From positions 1,054,001-1,118,000 of the forward strand of contig JAWPGT010000005.1 of NCBI GenBank assembly GCA_034638255.1: a stretch of 64,000 nucleotides of DNA. The letters run 5' to 3'. The position numbers were made by a program, and so were the translations under genes. Shown here piece after piece: positions 1 through 12,534 of this stretch. The stretch's first letter is position 1; every line of letters begins with the position of its first letter. This DNA is from Coprinus comatus (lineage: Eukaryota; Basidiomycota; Agaricomycetes; Agaricales; Agaricaceae). Under the pieces are notes generated by a model, which was given only the letters and a program-made list of their open reading frames with translations, searched no databases and was not told the DNA's origin.

Positions 1-1799
1 ACAATTTGGGCCAGGGGACTAGTAACCCCAATTTGGACCAAGGGACTGGCAACCCCACTCGATCACGACGCCAACATCGGCTTTTATCTGAAGCTGGGCC
101 AGATATTGAACCTGGTGGCTACTTTGATTGCACCGTAGAGGTAGGCATTGTCATTTGCCAGTGCGTTCGATAGTCTGAAACTCTACCCCATACTAGATTC
201 TACAGGGATTCCAGAATGATAATGCAGTGTACACTCTCTATGTGACAGATTATACGAAAAACGACCGTGTCGCCTCGTGCCATGCCAAATTCTGTCCATC
301 TGGTTTAAATGAGTATGTCATTGGATTCGAGTGTTGGGATGCCGCCGCCGAAATTGCGAAGAAAATGAAGCCTGGCTCGTTCTATTCAATCAACAATGCC
401 CGTATGAAGACAGGTCGCGGAGGTTATGTGGAAGGGAAGGTTGTTCAGAACAAGATATTAGAACTCAATCCAGAGAAAGCCAGCAAATATCCACATCTCC
501 GGGCCTTATTAGAGTGGGTCAAATATCATATTTATTTAATGGTGCGGAATTTGAGACTTGATTCCTAGGCGAAAGAGGGCATGGAAGGAAAATCTTAATA
601 TTGTGGGAACCTTTCAACACAAAGTCATCGAGGATGCTCAAGAAGGTGGATATTTCAATTGTACTGTTGAGGTGAGTAACACCAAGATGCCTAAAATCCC
701 AAGAAGCGGCATAGCTCAACATTTTCATAGCTTCTCGACGTGGAGAAGAGCCATGGTGAAACATACATCCACGTTACTGATTACACCTCCCATCCTAAAT
801 TGTCAGACTACCGTTACAAGAAACAGTGGTCAGAAAATCTGGAGGGTCGAATTGTCTCCATCCTTGTGCGGGACGTACAGTCACAATGCGCTGAAAACCT
901 TAAGCCCGGCTCCTACTTATCCGTAACAAACCTGCGAATGCACTATAATGCGACTGCGGACCGATTCCAAGGCGAATTGGGAGGTAGCGAATTGTTGATA
1001 AACTTGTTGAATCCTTCAAAGATGAATGATGATTTACAGGAGCTTCTGAGGTATGTATATGTCTTATTAATGTATTGCGCACGACAGTCATCTCAATATT
1101 TCGTAAGGCGGAAAGAGAAATGGAAAACCGTACAAGATAGGGTACATAAATCGTCAGATTCTCGAACCTTCTATCAACCCCCAGCAAAACCAAAACCACT
1201 GCCTACTTATACGAAACCCACATTCACAATCAATCAAATCCAAGCTTTTAACAAGGAAATGTTTAAATATCGCATGTTGGCTCGAGTTATTGACCACTTC
1301 CCAACCCAACTTTCTGAATGTTTTCATGCGTGGTGTTCCCAGTGCGATCAAATGTATGCATATAACATTTAACCTCATTTACTGTTTACCTGACTTAACT
1401 ACGATAAAGGATTCCGACTGGAAGGAGGGCATGTACCCTATGTATGGATATAGACCATGAATATGTCCAGTACAAAATCCTAATGATACTGCGCATAGAA
1501 GATGCAAGCGGGGATCAAATGGATGTTCAACTCAACGACGAAGTGCGTTAATATTTCTCCAGATACAAACACATACGGTGTATTTACTACATCTCTAGTC
1601 TGATATCCTAAAAAATGTTGAGAAGGGTGATCCTTCTATGACACCCTCCCTTCTTACAAATTTAGAGCAACATTTACGTCCTTTATTAAGGGAGACCGCT
1701 CAGAATCGTGAGCTCCAACCATTTGTTATTGGTGCTTATAGGAATAGCGAGGGTTATACTAAACATGTGCTGTTGGATCTTGACCTCGAAGATTCATGA
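1..1799 (+). CDS. POT1: POT1-like telomere end-binding protein (5' partial)
   Basis: Protection-of-telomeres protein that caps the single-stranded telomere overhang. The model is join(<1..140, 206..513, 569..671, 731..1050, 1108..1353, 1410..1542, 1599..1799). Every junction is GT-AG and in phase, and the stop is TGA at 1797. Two OB-fold-like units are visible. Each opens with a GGYF(D/N)CTVE motif, continues with VTDYT, and ends with KPGS(F/Y) followed by N.RM. The C-terminal part carries cysteine pairs (CFHAWCSQC, then CTLC after the next splice), as expected for the POT1 C-terminal zinc-binding domain. The reading frame is open at base 1, so the N-terminus, possibly including another OB fold, lies outside the window. 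It converges on the F-box gene. The family call rests on motif memory; the exon chain is direct. Confidence 0.8.
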
Positions 1800-2004
1800 C
1801 AGGCAGACCACTTTGGAGATTGCATCCTTAATTATTATTCGTAACTTTATTACCATTACTCAAACCTCCGTGCATGCATACAGCCACTGTATTTATATAT
1901 CTAGATATACTTTCGTTCATAATTCCACACATAATGTCCATGGCCTCGTCATACCGGAAGAACACATAGATTGACTATGGATGGACACAGCTATACGAGA
2001 CGTA

Positions 2005-3581
2005 TCAAAACAGACTTAAAACAATTACTCCATTATCCTGCATCATGGCAAATTGTCCTCTTTCTTCACTCATACTGATAGATGCTCTGCGTATTTTCTC
2101 CGGTAGAGCACATTCTAGGCATTTAGTACGAAATGTACTGGTACCATTCCATTTATGCTCCAGCAGTTCTAATGTGGCATTTGGATGATATAGTAATGAT
2201 CGGCTATGTCCTGTTGTACAACAAGCAAGAGCACTAGGAATTTCGTCGAAACTCCCTAAAATGGTTGTACTGGGCCGAATTATAGGATCATCAGGTATGC
2301 AGAGACCAATGATTGTACCCCTAGCTTGGAGTACGATCCGCGTTGCGTCATTGATGGAAACCGGATTGTATGAGGCTGCTACCTGACGACATACGCGGTG
2401 TGGAAATCGGTAGACGGGGGAAAGAGAAGAAAATCGAGTGTTTTGTATGGCATGCGAGTAATCGTAGACCTCAATAGAATACATGGTGATCACAAGAAGA
2501 CGGTTTGATGGGATTGAAATGGCTCCGCACTGTAGTTTATCAATATCGGAGTTCTTAATAAAACTGACACACTTACAATATCAAAAGTATCCAGGCCAAT
2601 TTCAGCTATACGGGGATCCACAGGTTCATCAATCTGCTGTGAAGTAGCATAAGGATATATGCATAACCAACTCCTTTCTGTGTCATGTAGTCCTCTAACT
2701 GTTGCCCGTGTAAAGACGCAATGTTCCCCATCTAATATGATTGCTGGGGGATTACTCTCACCGGGCACATTAAGAGTGGCAATGGGTGTATCAGTGGTCA
2801 ATACAGCATCGGAACCATGGCCCATGAGTTTAACTTCATATATCCAAGCCCTCGCGGACCAATCTGGTCCACATATAATAAGTACCAGGTCCTGTGTAAA
2901 TTAAATTTCAACGTACTGCCACTCAAACAACATCCTGAGAGAACGAGGCGAAAAGTGAGTTTAGGTTTGGTTTTGTCAACCCAGACTGCCCATCCTGGTA
3001 CAAAAAACTCTGACTCATGGGGCTCATAGTCATTTGGAACTGCAACTAGTAGTTTTGCTTGACGAATAGAGGCATCGAGATCACAGTAGTAAACTTCTTC
3101 GCATAAGAGGACCAGCAACCAGCGACCAATAATTCTGGTTGCGCGTGGGTGAATACTGGTTGGAAAGGTAATTGCAAAAGGGCGAAGAGCCTGTGTTTTT
3201 GCATCCCATGCGTCTTCTACTCGTAGTCGCAATAACGCCCAAGTTTCCAGCTCTTCAGTTGTGTAATCTACCAAAGGTTCTTCTATACTCGTTATGTGTG
3301 GCAATCTTTGTAGTCTCCGTATAATCTTCAACCACAATGCTCGGGTTTTCGTGACTGATAGAAAAGTGGTACATGTCTGATCATGTAAGAAGATACTCAT
3401 GTAGGTATGAATTGCATACCCGTCGAGCAGCGAGCAGCGATCCCCAGTCCATATTCCGAAATATTTTATGCAGTATCTCAGGTGGAAGAGACAAGATGGT
3501 AGGTAATTGTCCATCGGCAGGCATAGTTATGGCAGTTCCGTTGAAAAAGAAGGAAAGAGTCTTGGAGAACGTGTTTGGCAT
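2005..3581 (-). CDS. F-box domain protein
   Basis: Probable substrate adaptor of an SCF ubiquitin ligase. The N-terminal exon (3581 down to about 3408) encodes the F-box core LPPEILHKIF followed by MDWGSLLAARRVC. The next exon (to about 2960) has the tryptophan- and leucine-rich pattern common in fungal F-box proteins of about 500 residues. The middle exon, about 2886-2583, reads through IYEVKLMGHGSDAV, and a last exon ends at the stop at 2005. The second Met (3524) is an alternative start that would still keep the whole F-box. The splice site near 2950-2887 is uncertain: GTTCTC or GTACGT could be the donor. No WD40, LRR or Kelch repeats were recognised, so the substrate is unknown. It converges on POT1. 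Confidence 0.65.
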
Positions 3582-3613
3582 TTTCCAATTACCTTATGCC
3601 AAACATTGAGGCT

Positions 3614-3619
3614 CAAAAA
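3614..3619 (-). terminator. Pol III oligo-T terminator of tRNA-Ser
   Basis: Six A on the plus strand (T on the transcript strand) lie immediately 3' of the tRNA end, which is the standard RNA polymerase III stop signal. Confidence 0.75.
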
Positions 3620-3621
3620 AG

Positions 3622-3713
3622 CGACACCAGCAGGATTTGAACCTGCGCCCTCAAAGAGGAACAGATAATACCGAAGTTCGAATCTGTCGCCGTAACCACT
3701 TGGCTATAGTGCC
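3622..3713 (-). tRNA. tRNA-Ser(CGA) with a 10-nt intron
   Basis: Read on the minus strand, the acceptor stem GGCACTA pairs with TGGTGTC and the discriminator base is G, as in fungal tRNA-Ser. The D arm is GCC...GGC, the anticodon stem is ACAGA/TCTGT, the variable arm has a CCTC/GAGG stem (class II), and the T arm is GCAGG-TTCAAAT-CCTGC. The anticodon loop is 17 nt, which fits TT-CGA-A plus a 10-nt intron after position 37. The mature length is 82 nt. A run of six T on the transcript strand (3614-3619) is the Pol III terminator. Confidence 0.88.
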
Positions 3714-3894
3714 TTAAAAGCAACTCAAGATGTGGCATATAAGAATTTACAAGATAAACACAACAGTTGAAAATCTAACATCGCTCAATAATGAGCCCAT
3801 ATATAGAGGAGTTATTTATTAATAAATCTAGAATACCTGTTCAGGATTAAAAGAAACGAAGCAAAGTCATTAAAAATGAAACTATCGAAAGTAA

Positions 3895-6800
3895 TCAAGA
3901 CTTGTACGGAATCCCTGCATTTTTTTTAGTGATTAGTAATGAATGATGTTTTTGAGAGTATGGATATTTACCGTTTTGCAACTAGAAAAGACAGACCAGG
4001 TGAGATTTTACTGTATATTAACATGGAGCGAACTACGGCAACTTACGCGTTGGAATTCATCATATGCAGTGCTCCTCACATTCTCATGAGCATTGCGAAT
4101 AATACCCATCATATCATCGGCGGCCTGGCGTTCATTGTGATGAAGCATGAAACGGTCCTTCAATCGCCTGATTGTCGGTTCACCTTTAAATGAAGGAAGT
4201 CCTGTCTCAAGCATTAACTGTACTGTATTTACGATTTCTTCTGCGTGGGGTCGTATCGCTAGGAATGCTTTAACTGTGAGGTTTTGGAATACTTGGTAGC
4301 CTTGCGAATAACGACCACCCATCAGAACAACCATTTCATGATTAAGCTTGAAAGAGTTCGGTTCGAATTTAACACCCTAAGGAAGTGGTAGTTTAGTATT
4401 GGACAGCACAATTTTAGTTCTACTACTCACTCCTGGTCGTATATATCCCGAAGAATGTCAGCCTATTTTAAAAGTAAAATGGGAAAAAAACTTATCTATG
4501 TCAAACAAGAAACCGAAATCTAACATGGTGTCAAATTACTTGATCAGGTAACCTTGTAATATGTTCAACTCACCGATATGGACTATGTGGCCTTCTCCAT
4601 CAATCATGATGTTACCGTTATGTCTATCCTTTATTTGCAGGATATAACAAGCAACTGAATATGCAGCCATTGACTGGATAAAGTTGAGGCGAGCCTTTTG
4701 GAATGAAACAGTGTCTTGACTTCCATACTTGGCAATGAAGAAATCCAAGAGATCGTTGACTTTAGCACGGCCCATTTCGTCTCTGGATGTTGCGTTGGGT
4801 ACAACATCTATCACGCCACACTTGATTCCACGGTGAGCATCACCTTATAGGAGAACAGTTAGAAACTCACACCTGGAGCTGTAGCAGTGACGCGGTATGG
4901 GAATAGGTAGAGGGGGAGGCCAATACTCGTGAAGATGTTCTTAAATATAGCAATGACTTGCAAGGCAAGAACATCTTGACGACAGTCATCTCCCACTTTG
5001 AAAATAGCTTGTTGCCAGACATCATATTGTGTTCGTCGTTCTACTTCCCCACCTTCCGTTATAGCGTCAGGGTTTGTCTCAACCTCTACTCTCTCTTTTT
5101 TGACTTTGAAAGTTGCCATGAAGGGAGCCTAAATAATAGCTTTAAGATTGATATATGAAACCACAACATTACACACCTTGGCGTGACTTTGCAAAGGTCT
5201 ACCAGACTTCTTGTCAATATCGACAACTACACCATCCGGGTTACTAGGCAAGTATACTCCAATATCAACTTGTATTTTGGCCATCTCTTCGTCAATTTTA
5301 GCCTGCCCGAGAGGATGAGAACCTACGTCGATCTGTGCGTAAACAATGACTAACCTTCTTTTCTGGCTTTGTTTTCTTAATGAATGGCTTTAGCTTGCCA
5401 GAGATCGAGGTTACCTCATTAAAGAAGGTAAACTCGCGGTCATAGAAACTACGAGCTTCTCCTGAAAGTGATGCAACAACAGCGTCAGTCATTTTATCAA
5501 GCACGGGTTTCATGGAATCTTCCTATAATACTTAGTATTAGTTATAGTAATTGTGAGGCAAGCAAAACACTTGCAATTTCCGCTGCATCATCCTTGTAAC
5601 AATTGGCCTTCATGTTCCAGATAATTTGATGACAGAATAATTGAGATATCTTGGCTGTTTCAAAAATGAAGCGGGCAACATAACCTAGCGACTTGTTAAC
5701 AATAACTATGGTAATGTAGTCGAGGCTCACCTAGGGTGTCAAAACGCAGAGCCTGTACAACCTGAGGAATGAAAAAGAAGGTTAGTTCCACAGGATGCTG
5801 CTCCAGAACTCTATGCGCATATTGAAGCAAGTGAGGTTGGTTGTTGTAACGACGTTCAAAGAACGTATTAGCTGTTATGGGAGGGACAGGGGCCCAGAGC
5901 AGAAGATACTATAAAATAGTCAAGACATGACAAGGAACAAACACGATTTAAACTTGCCTTGAGATCTCGATGAACAGAAGGGTCAAAGCTATCGCCTAAC
6001 AAGAAATAGATAGCTTCCGGAATTTCCAACGCATCCTTTGGACTTGCCCGTACAAGTCGCCCCACCTCATTCTTCACAACAAGAGGTTTGAAACGCTCAG
6101 TCATGTGGACTGCAATTGCGGGATCGATACTCCATAATGTCCTAATTATGTTCACCCAAGAGGATTCTACAAGACTGCGTTCCGTGGATCCCAGGATATC
6201 CGCAGGTTGTTTGGCATCATTTGTGGGGTTCGCCCAGACAGACAGCCGGGATAGCTCGGATTCTACCAACAAACGCAATGGTATGTTAAGTTCTTTCAAA
6301 CGATTGGTGTAATCTTTGCGTTGATTAGTTCAATCATCAACATTATTTAATATGCACATACGTGTGACCCTTGGAACTGATTGAAAAGGAGATAGGCTTG
6401 AAATTAACGGTAAGCCTTGCGCGATATCGGATTGTAGATGCGATAGGAAGTCTGAGAGGACTTTGATATCAGCTTTGAGTTGTACACGGTCAGCACCATA
6501 TGTCCATCTGTTAACACGATGGCTGAGTAAATGTACGAACGGTGACAGAATCATGGAACTCACTGGGGTCGGCTGCTGTACCATGAATAAGCAAGCATGT
6601 ACAGCGACTCCCTCATTAGATTCTCGCAGTAAGTATCGAGGTGAGAACTTTTGAGCGCTTCAAACCCAAATAATAAAAATGAGTGCCTAGGTTCTCGAGC
6701 CAAGGCATGGGTACTAAAATCTTTAAGGTAAAAAAGGCACATATTGATAATTGTGAACGAACCTGAACAATTTATGATTTCTGCTGGAACGTAGAACGAG

Positions 6801-9800
6801 TTGTTGGATGATGAACATGACATTGGGTTGATGATATCGTGCAGCTTGGAGGCGACTATATAGGAAGTGGAGCACCAATGTGTGTGGGGTAAATATCTTT
6901 CGAGCATGCATGAGACCCCTGTCAATAACGTCTTTGTCCGTTGGTGCATAATCAATAGGTGAATTGAATGGGTCGTGGTAGCTATTACAGGTTAGAAATG
7001 CAGACATTCACGAGTAGTTGGCATATGCTTACTTCAGACTCCTGGAGAATAAACCTCTTTCATGTTTGATAGTACCAGACCAAGATGAGAGGATTTCGCT
7101 CATGAGCGCAACTTCAAATGTAGGTTTTTCTGATATGACCCAGCTCCATATTTCAATGGCTACAATACATGCGGAGGGGGTGGCAACGCCAAATGGTAGT
7201 GCAATCAGGTAGTGCAAAAGATCATAGTCACACTACCGAATCGTCAGCAGGAAAATACATTGGATTATTTGCAACACTCACGGCATCTAAAGAAATCAGG
7301 ACAGCTGCACACCGATATAGAAGACGTCGTAGTTCCTGGATTGTTAGTGTACTGTGTTTTGACCTGACATCCGCCATCGTCGATTGGAGTTTCTTACGAA
7401 GGGCTTGAATTTCACTTCTTGGAGTGTCATGGGGAGCAGCAGTCTCGACAGTGTTGAAATCTGGCATACACCTTAAGTTTTACTCTAAGAGAAAGATTTG
7501 GTTACATACAATCTTTCCCTCCAAACCTGAATCCAGCGGCTTCACCAGCATAATAACTTTTGATGGCAACTTGACTCGTGAAGCTCTTCGCTTGGTCCAT
7601 CTTCGAGCGAGAAACAGAAGCCAAGGAATCTGGTTCCCATCTCAGATTTGGATACTTTTACGTATCGAAGAAAAAACGTACATAGATGTCGCTGTACCGG
7701 TCCAATTTCTTTTCCATAACGAGACGCAAAAGATGCACCCAACTCGGATGAATCTGTCCCAGAAACCGATTGATTCACAGCAAGGTATTTCTGTGTGTAT
7801 TGTTTTCGTTACTGAACAAGCTATGAGAAAGACAAGAATTACCAACCTGTAATGTTGATTGTAGCTCTAAGGGTGCGCGCTCCAGAGCATATTGGAACCA
7901 TGTGTTGGCACTGCGCATAATAGTACCAAGAATGTCATTTCTCGTCTGATAGTCATCCGTAAGTTGGAGCGTGACATTGGCTCGATCAGAATGGAATTCC
8001 CAAGTGGGTTCATACTGAGTAAAATGGTCAGTAGAGGTATGGTCATTTCTCAATGATTGGTGTACCTCGTCAAGATACTCATTTTCGGTTGCGCGTTGTA
8101 GAAGAGTCAAGACTTCAAGAATAGTGTAAACCAGCTGAGGGTCACACAAGAGCGATGGGAAAGAAGCCAAAAGTCGATTCAAGTAATTCGTCGCAATTTT
8201 TCGAGCCTTAGCAACTCTGTGGGTGCTACCAACGAGTAATTTGATGAGTTCATTTGACAACTGTCTTGGGAGAGTTTGTTGAGAAGCCTTGAGCGTCAGG
8301 CCCGATAGACACCCTCTTATAACCTGTAATGAAGTGAGCGACACCTATTATTTTCAAAAATTTGAGCACAACAGACCTGTTCAGCAATTGCATCCATGCA
8401 TGCGCTGAGAACTGTGGTGGTGTTGAGGCTGTGGTTGATGAAATATGTCACAAGAGAGGACGTCAAGCCTTCCAATGCTCTTGTACTTTCAATTCCATGC
8501 ATCGCCAAAAGGAATACAATTTGGCCAGACGAAAGACTTCGGAGTTCACTCGACCGAAGTGTAATAAGTTTCGTGAGCTGTGATCGAAGTTTACCAATGA
8601 TCTAAAAACGCCCATGAGATTATTGGACGGAGTGAATAAAGGAAAGAGGGGTTTACAGAATCTGCATATTCCTGTCGAATGACAGAGTTGTATTCAATAT
8701 CGCTTGCAAATGCATCATGTGATTCTTCAGTGACCATAGGCGGTGTCTTCGACGCTATACGAGATAAGGCCGGTCCTAGCCAGTCTAGGGCAGTAATTTC
8801 TTTGTTGTCGATAGTAGTGAGATCAAAAAGTACACAGATAAACCAGAGGTTCCTGAAAAGTGAGACGAGCTCTGGAGAAGCATTCTCGTAGGGAATGAAA
8901 TCACTGTGAAGGAGGAGAGAATCAATCGGCAACAATAGAGATGTTAGTTGTTCAATCATATCATCGATCTTCCAGAAAATTACTTAGTCCCCTTCTGCAC
9001 CGGACGCCCAGTGAACGAGAACTTACTTTGACACGAGGATTGGTGATCCTAGCATTTTGGATGGAGACACCCTTGTCAACAAACAAAGTCAATAGCTCAA
9101 CCAAATACGTTCGATAAAGTTCTGGCCGACGATTTAGAGTTTGTGCAAGTCTGGTCTGCGCAGCTAGTACCTGCAAAGTGGTCAGAGATGACCTAATTCA
9201 AAAAAACTTGTGCTCACCATGTTAATTGATAGTCTAGGATCTTCAGAATTCGGAGAACGGTTGATTCCAGAGAAAGCCCGAATCACGTCAACAAAGGATG
9301 CTTCTGGTGCTACGAGGGCGAGATCCACAAGATTATAGTCAATAGCAGCTTCGACTGTAGGCTCTGCTGAACGCAATCTCTGCAGTAGCATTGAAACAGT
9401 AAGTTTTGTGACCTAGAAAGGTAGTCAGCAACCATGTGATATTCTAACTAAAATACAGTACCTCCTCCAGTCGGAATTCCAAGGCGAGTCGAGTTACAAC
9501 AGATATGGTACTGATACCAGTGAGACGTTTTTCATTGTCGGAGAGTCCATGCAGCCCATGCTCAAGGGAGTTAAATGTGCCATAAGCATTGGTATCGTCC
9601 TGATGATAAACGGAAGCTTCATGTCTGTCTTTACTGGTCGCAGCTATGAAGTTGAGTAAAGAGTACATGTTGGACATGATGAGGTCGTCCCCAGGAGCAA
9701 GCTTAACAAATATCAACAACCTGTCATAAGGTGGATATTATACCATACCTTTATACAAAGAACAAGACACTTTGCTGCAGCGGCGAGAGGAGGCGCTCGG

Positions 9801-11416
9801 CCATCCGCAGAGAACTCAAATTCGAACAGGGGTAGTGGAGATGTAACGAAGCGTCGTAGTTGAGCCGCCATTGCTGGTGCGATTTCGGGGAAGCTGATTT
9901 GGTTAGTGAAAATAGTCAGCGAGGTGTGAAGAGACTATATACCTCTTTACCAGGATAGATGTAGACTTCAAAGCAGCTTCTTGTACCAAAGGATCGGAGA
10001 ACGGTGACTCATCACCCAATAGAAGGAGTATGCGAGAGAATAATTTGTCGTCTAATTCTCCTAAAGCAGCACAGCAAACAGAACCCAATTTCTTCACAGG
10101 TACGTTTTAGTCAACGTATAACTGAAGATACCATAAATGTTGCTTACCAGGCTTTCCGACATGGTCTCCCATGCGTATGTTTCAATAGGAGGTTCGCTTT
10201 CCATTTCTTGGATTTGTACGAAAAAATCCGTGAAGCATTGATTCGCATATTCAATCATTGAACGAAGGGCACTCTGTGTTTGATCATCCATCCCGTCAGA
10301 GGGTACAATCTGGTCATTCATGAGCGCAATCCACGACCTATTGGCTGCAGCAGCTTCTATGTCGGTGGTACCAGTTGAGTGTGGAGGTATGAGAACTTGG
10401 GCAAGGATCGTCCACTCGGTTTCAATAACACAGCACACAATAAAGTAGCCACTCAGAGGTCGGACTTCAAATACGTATCTTGCAACAAAGGTTTGAACAA
10501 ATTTCCATGTTTCTGCGTCCACATTTTCCTTCTGTAACATGTCAATCAACAAATGGTTCAGCTTTTCAACAATATGTTGTGCGCATAATTGCTTCAGTTC
10601 TTGAGAAATCCGACTCCATTGCATGATGTTCCATTTGTACGGAGTGGAGCTTATAGCACGGTAAAAGCCATGCAACGCTGGCATGATTTGAACCAGAATC
10701 TGCAGTGCTGCGATTGTTTAGTATCAAAGTTACGAAGTACCATGAAGACATACAGGTATTTTCTTCGATATCTTGGACAGTTTGGGAGATATATGAACAT
10801 ATGGCCTCAACTGTCTTCTCACCATATTGCGGTTGCTCGTTGCAAAATTGTAACAGTGCCGATATCACGGAATACAGCAACTGATCAGGCAACGACCAAT
10901 CTGAGTGTTCCTGGTCAACAACGGGGTCATCTTCGTGCAAGAGACGCGAAATTTACCTCGCCAAGAAAGACATGTATCGAAGTCGATGTATGGAATATCC
11001 TCCAAGATGTCGAGCAACGTAGAGAGGATGGTTAAGGCATTATCTCGGATGTGAGTCGGAGACATGCGTTTGACCATGTTGCCGAAGGCGATGTTACAGT
11101 GAAGACGGGATGCAGACTGGCACGAAATATTAGTTGTAAGAACAAACGCGTAGGATATAATATCAATTTACCATATAAACTCTGTCCCTTCTGACCTCCT
11201 TATCCACTGCTATATCATTTTGTTCTCTACCCTCGTAGTCCTTTCCGTATGATCGAACCCTTGAAGATATTATATGACTTGGGGTTTCAACCACAGATGG
11301 GCCGCTCTCGCATGTTGCAATGTCCCGAAGGATTTGCTGGTGTATGTCAAGTTCAAGACTGGGTTTCGGGATAAGCCATCATGTTAGACGTATGGTCTTA
11401 TAACTCACCAATCCAT
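3895..11416 (-). CDS. STT4: Phosphatidylinositol 4-kinase, Stt4/PI4KA type
   Basis: Makes PI4P at the plasma membrane. The protein has about 1,900 residues, with a long helical solenoid (about 11.4-6 kb), a PIK accessory region and a C-terminal kinase. Kinase landmarks are SGRPLQSHAK before the catalytic domain, QAIFKVGDDCRQDVLALQ, the catalytic loop KDRHNGNIM, and the activation loop HIDFGFLFDIGPGGVKFEP. The last is recovered only by using exon 4496-4519, an AT-AC intron 4439-4495 and an 8-nt exon 4431-4438. The C-terminus is DEFQR-LQNGIPYKS, split over exon 4047-4376, a 10-nt exon 3972-3981 and exon 3914-3895. The start is taken as MDCLELDIHQQ, whose first coding exon is 8 nt (11409-11416); upstream the frame has no ATG. 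It diverges from the gene at 11598. Function is firm from the kinase; the N-terminal exons are approximate. Confidence 0.88.
4439..4495 (-). other. AT-AC intron in STT4 (inferred)
   Basis: On the transcript strand the intron begins ATAAGTTTTT and ends GATATATAC, is 57 nt long and has a CTGAC branch-like motif 18 nt before the end. Removing it joins GACATAG to GACCAGGA and yields the expected DIGPGG of the Stt4 activation loop. The only nearby GT donor or AG acceptor pairs give a stop or the wrong frame. The ATAAGT donor fits a U2-type AT-AC intron better than a U12 donor (ATATCC). Confidence 0.7.
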
Positions 11417-11597
11417 GAATGAGAATGTCACAAACTTTTCAAATTGTAGTTGAGCAAGAAGTCTGTATGGGTGAGAATCACATTCTTGGACACCAATTTG
11501 ACGTTGCAGAGGTGTCGTCACTGATCACGTTAGCACATGTATAAATAATAAACACAACGTAACTTTCTCCTTCCCAAATCCCTTTTAACAACACAAC

Positions 11598-12366
11598 ATG
11601 CCTCCAAAGAAACGAGATAAAGAACCTGAAAAAGGTTATAAAGAACATCAAAATACGGGGAATCGTAATCAAAGCAGGTGTGCATTCACTACCTCTTCAG
11701 TCCTAATTCACCGCTGATGGCAGAACTGGAAGAGGTCTCATCAACCTCAACCATATGACTTTTATTTACATCCCACAGATTCATTACATGCCAGAAAGCA
11801 CAAACTGTATGATGATGCACGAAAGTCGATTAAGACCTTGGTCACATCAAGTATCAACTTATTGCATGTTTCCTCGAACGGGTCAGACAATCTCCCATAG
11901 ACAAACTAAATTAGCCGCAGGGACAATGCACGACAAGAAATTCTGAACATGAAGGCAGAAGAAAGCGAAGGAGACAGTTATACCAAGCAATATGCACTCT
12001 TAAACACTGCTCAAGAAGATGTGTATATGCATTGGCGGAAGCACGCAACTAAATTCCTCGACCAGCTTGGCCATGAACGGTCTACTACCATCGACAACGC
12101 CAGCAAAATGCGTCAGTTGTTCTGATTATCTTAATTTCACCCACACACTCACAAAAAATGCAGTGCATCATAGTTCCGGAGAACGTAAGGTGGCGCTCAC
12201 AGAATTCTCCAGAAATGCAAGAGCACAGGTTGAACAAAGCCGGGCAAAAGAAAAGGTCCGTACACTGCCTAGATCTCATACCAATGTATGCTCAGTGAAC
12301 CAGCTTGTGACCGATGCATCCGAGTTTATCAAATGCTACAAGGATTTTCTCAAGGCAACTAAGTGA
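11598..12366 (+). CDS. Small basic/helical protein of unknown function
   Basis: I do not recognise this protein. The model is join(11598..11677, 11724..11734, 11779..11881, 11921..12111, 12164..12366), 588 nt, 195 residues. All junctions are GT-AG and the frame is continuous, including an 11-nt second exon. The N-terminus is lysine-rich (MPPKKRDKEPEKG). The rest is charged and probably helical, with patches such as LYDDARKSIKTLVTSSINLL and FLDQLGHERS. There is no signal peptide or membrane segment. The last exon could contain a further intron (GTCCGT at about 12258), but reading through keeps the frame. The start codons of this gene and STT4 are 181 bp apart. Its size and helical character would fit a small complex subunit, but that is speculation. 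Confidence 0.6.
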
Positions 12367-12534
12367 AATCAAATAGCAATAGCAATAACATAGCGCGAGG
12401 TCACGACGTAATAGATACACAATTATCATTCTACTAAAATGACCGCATGATAACCTCAGTATTGCTGTGTGTAACAATCATTGCCAAAACTCACCAATTC
12501 TGAGGTATTTTTCTGGAATCGGCTGTCCTTGACT

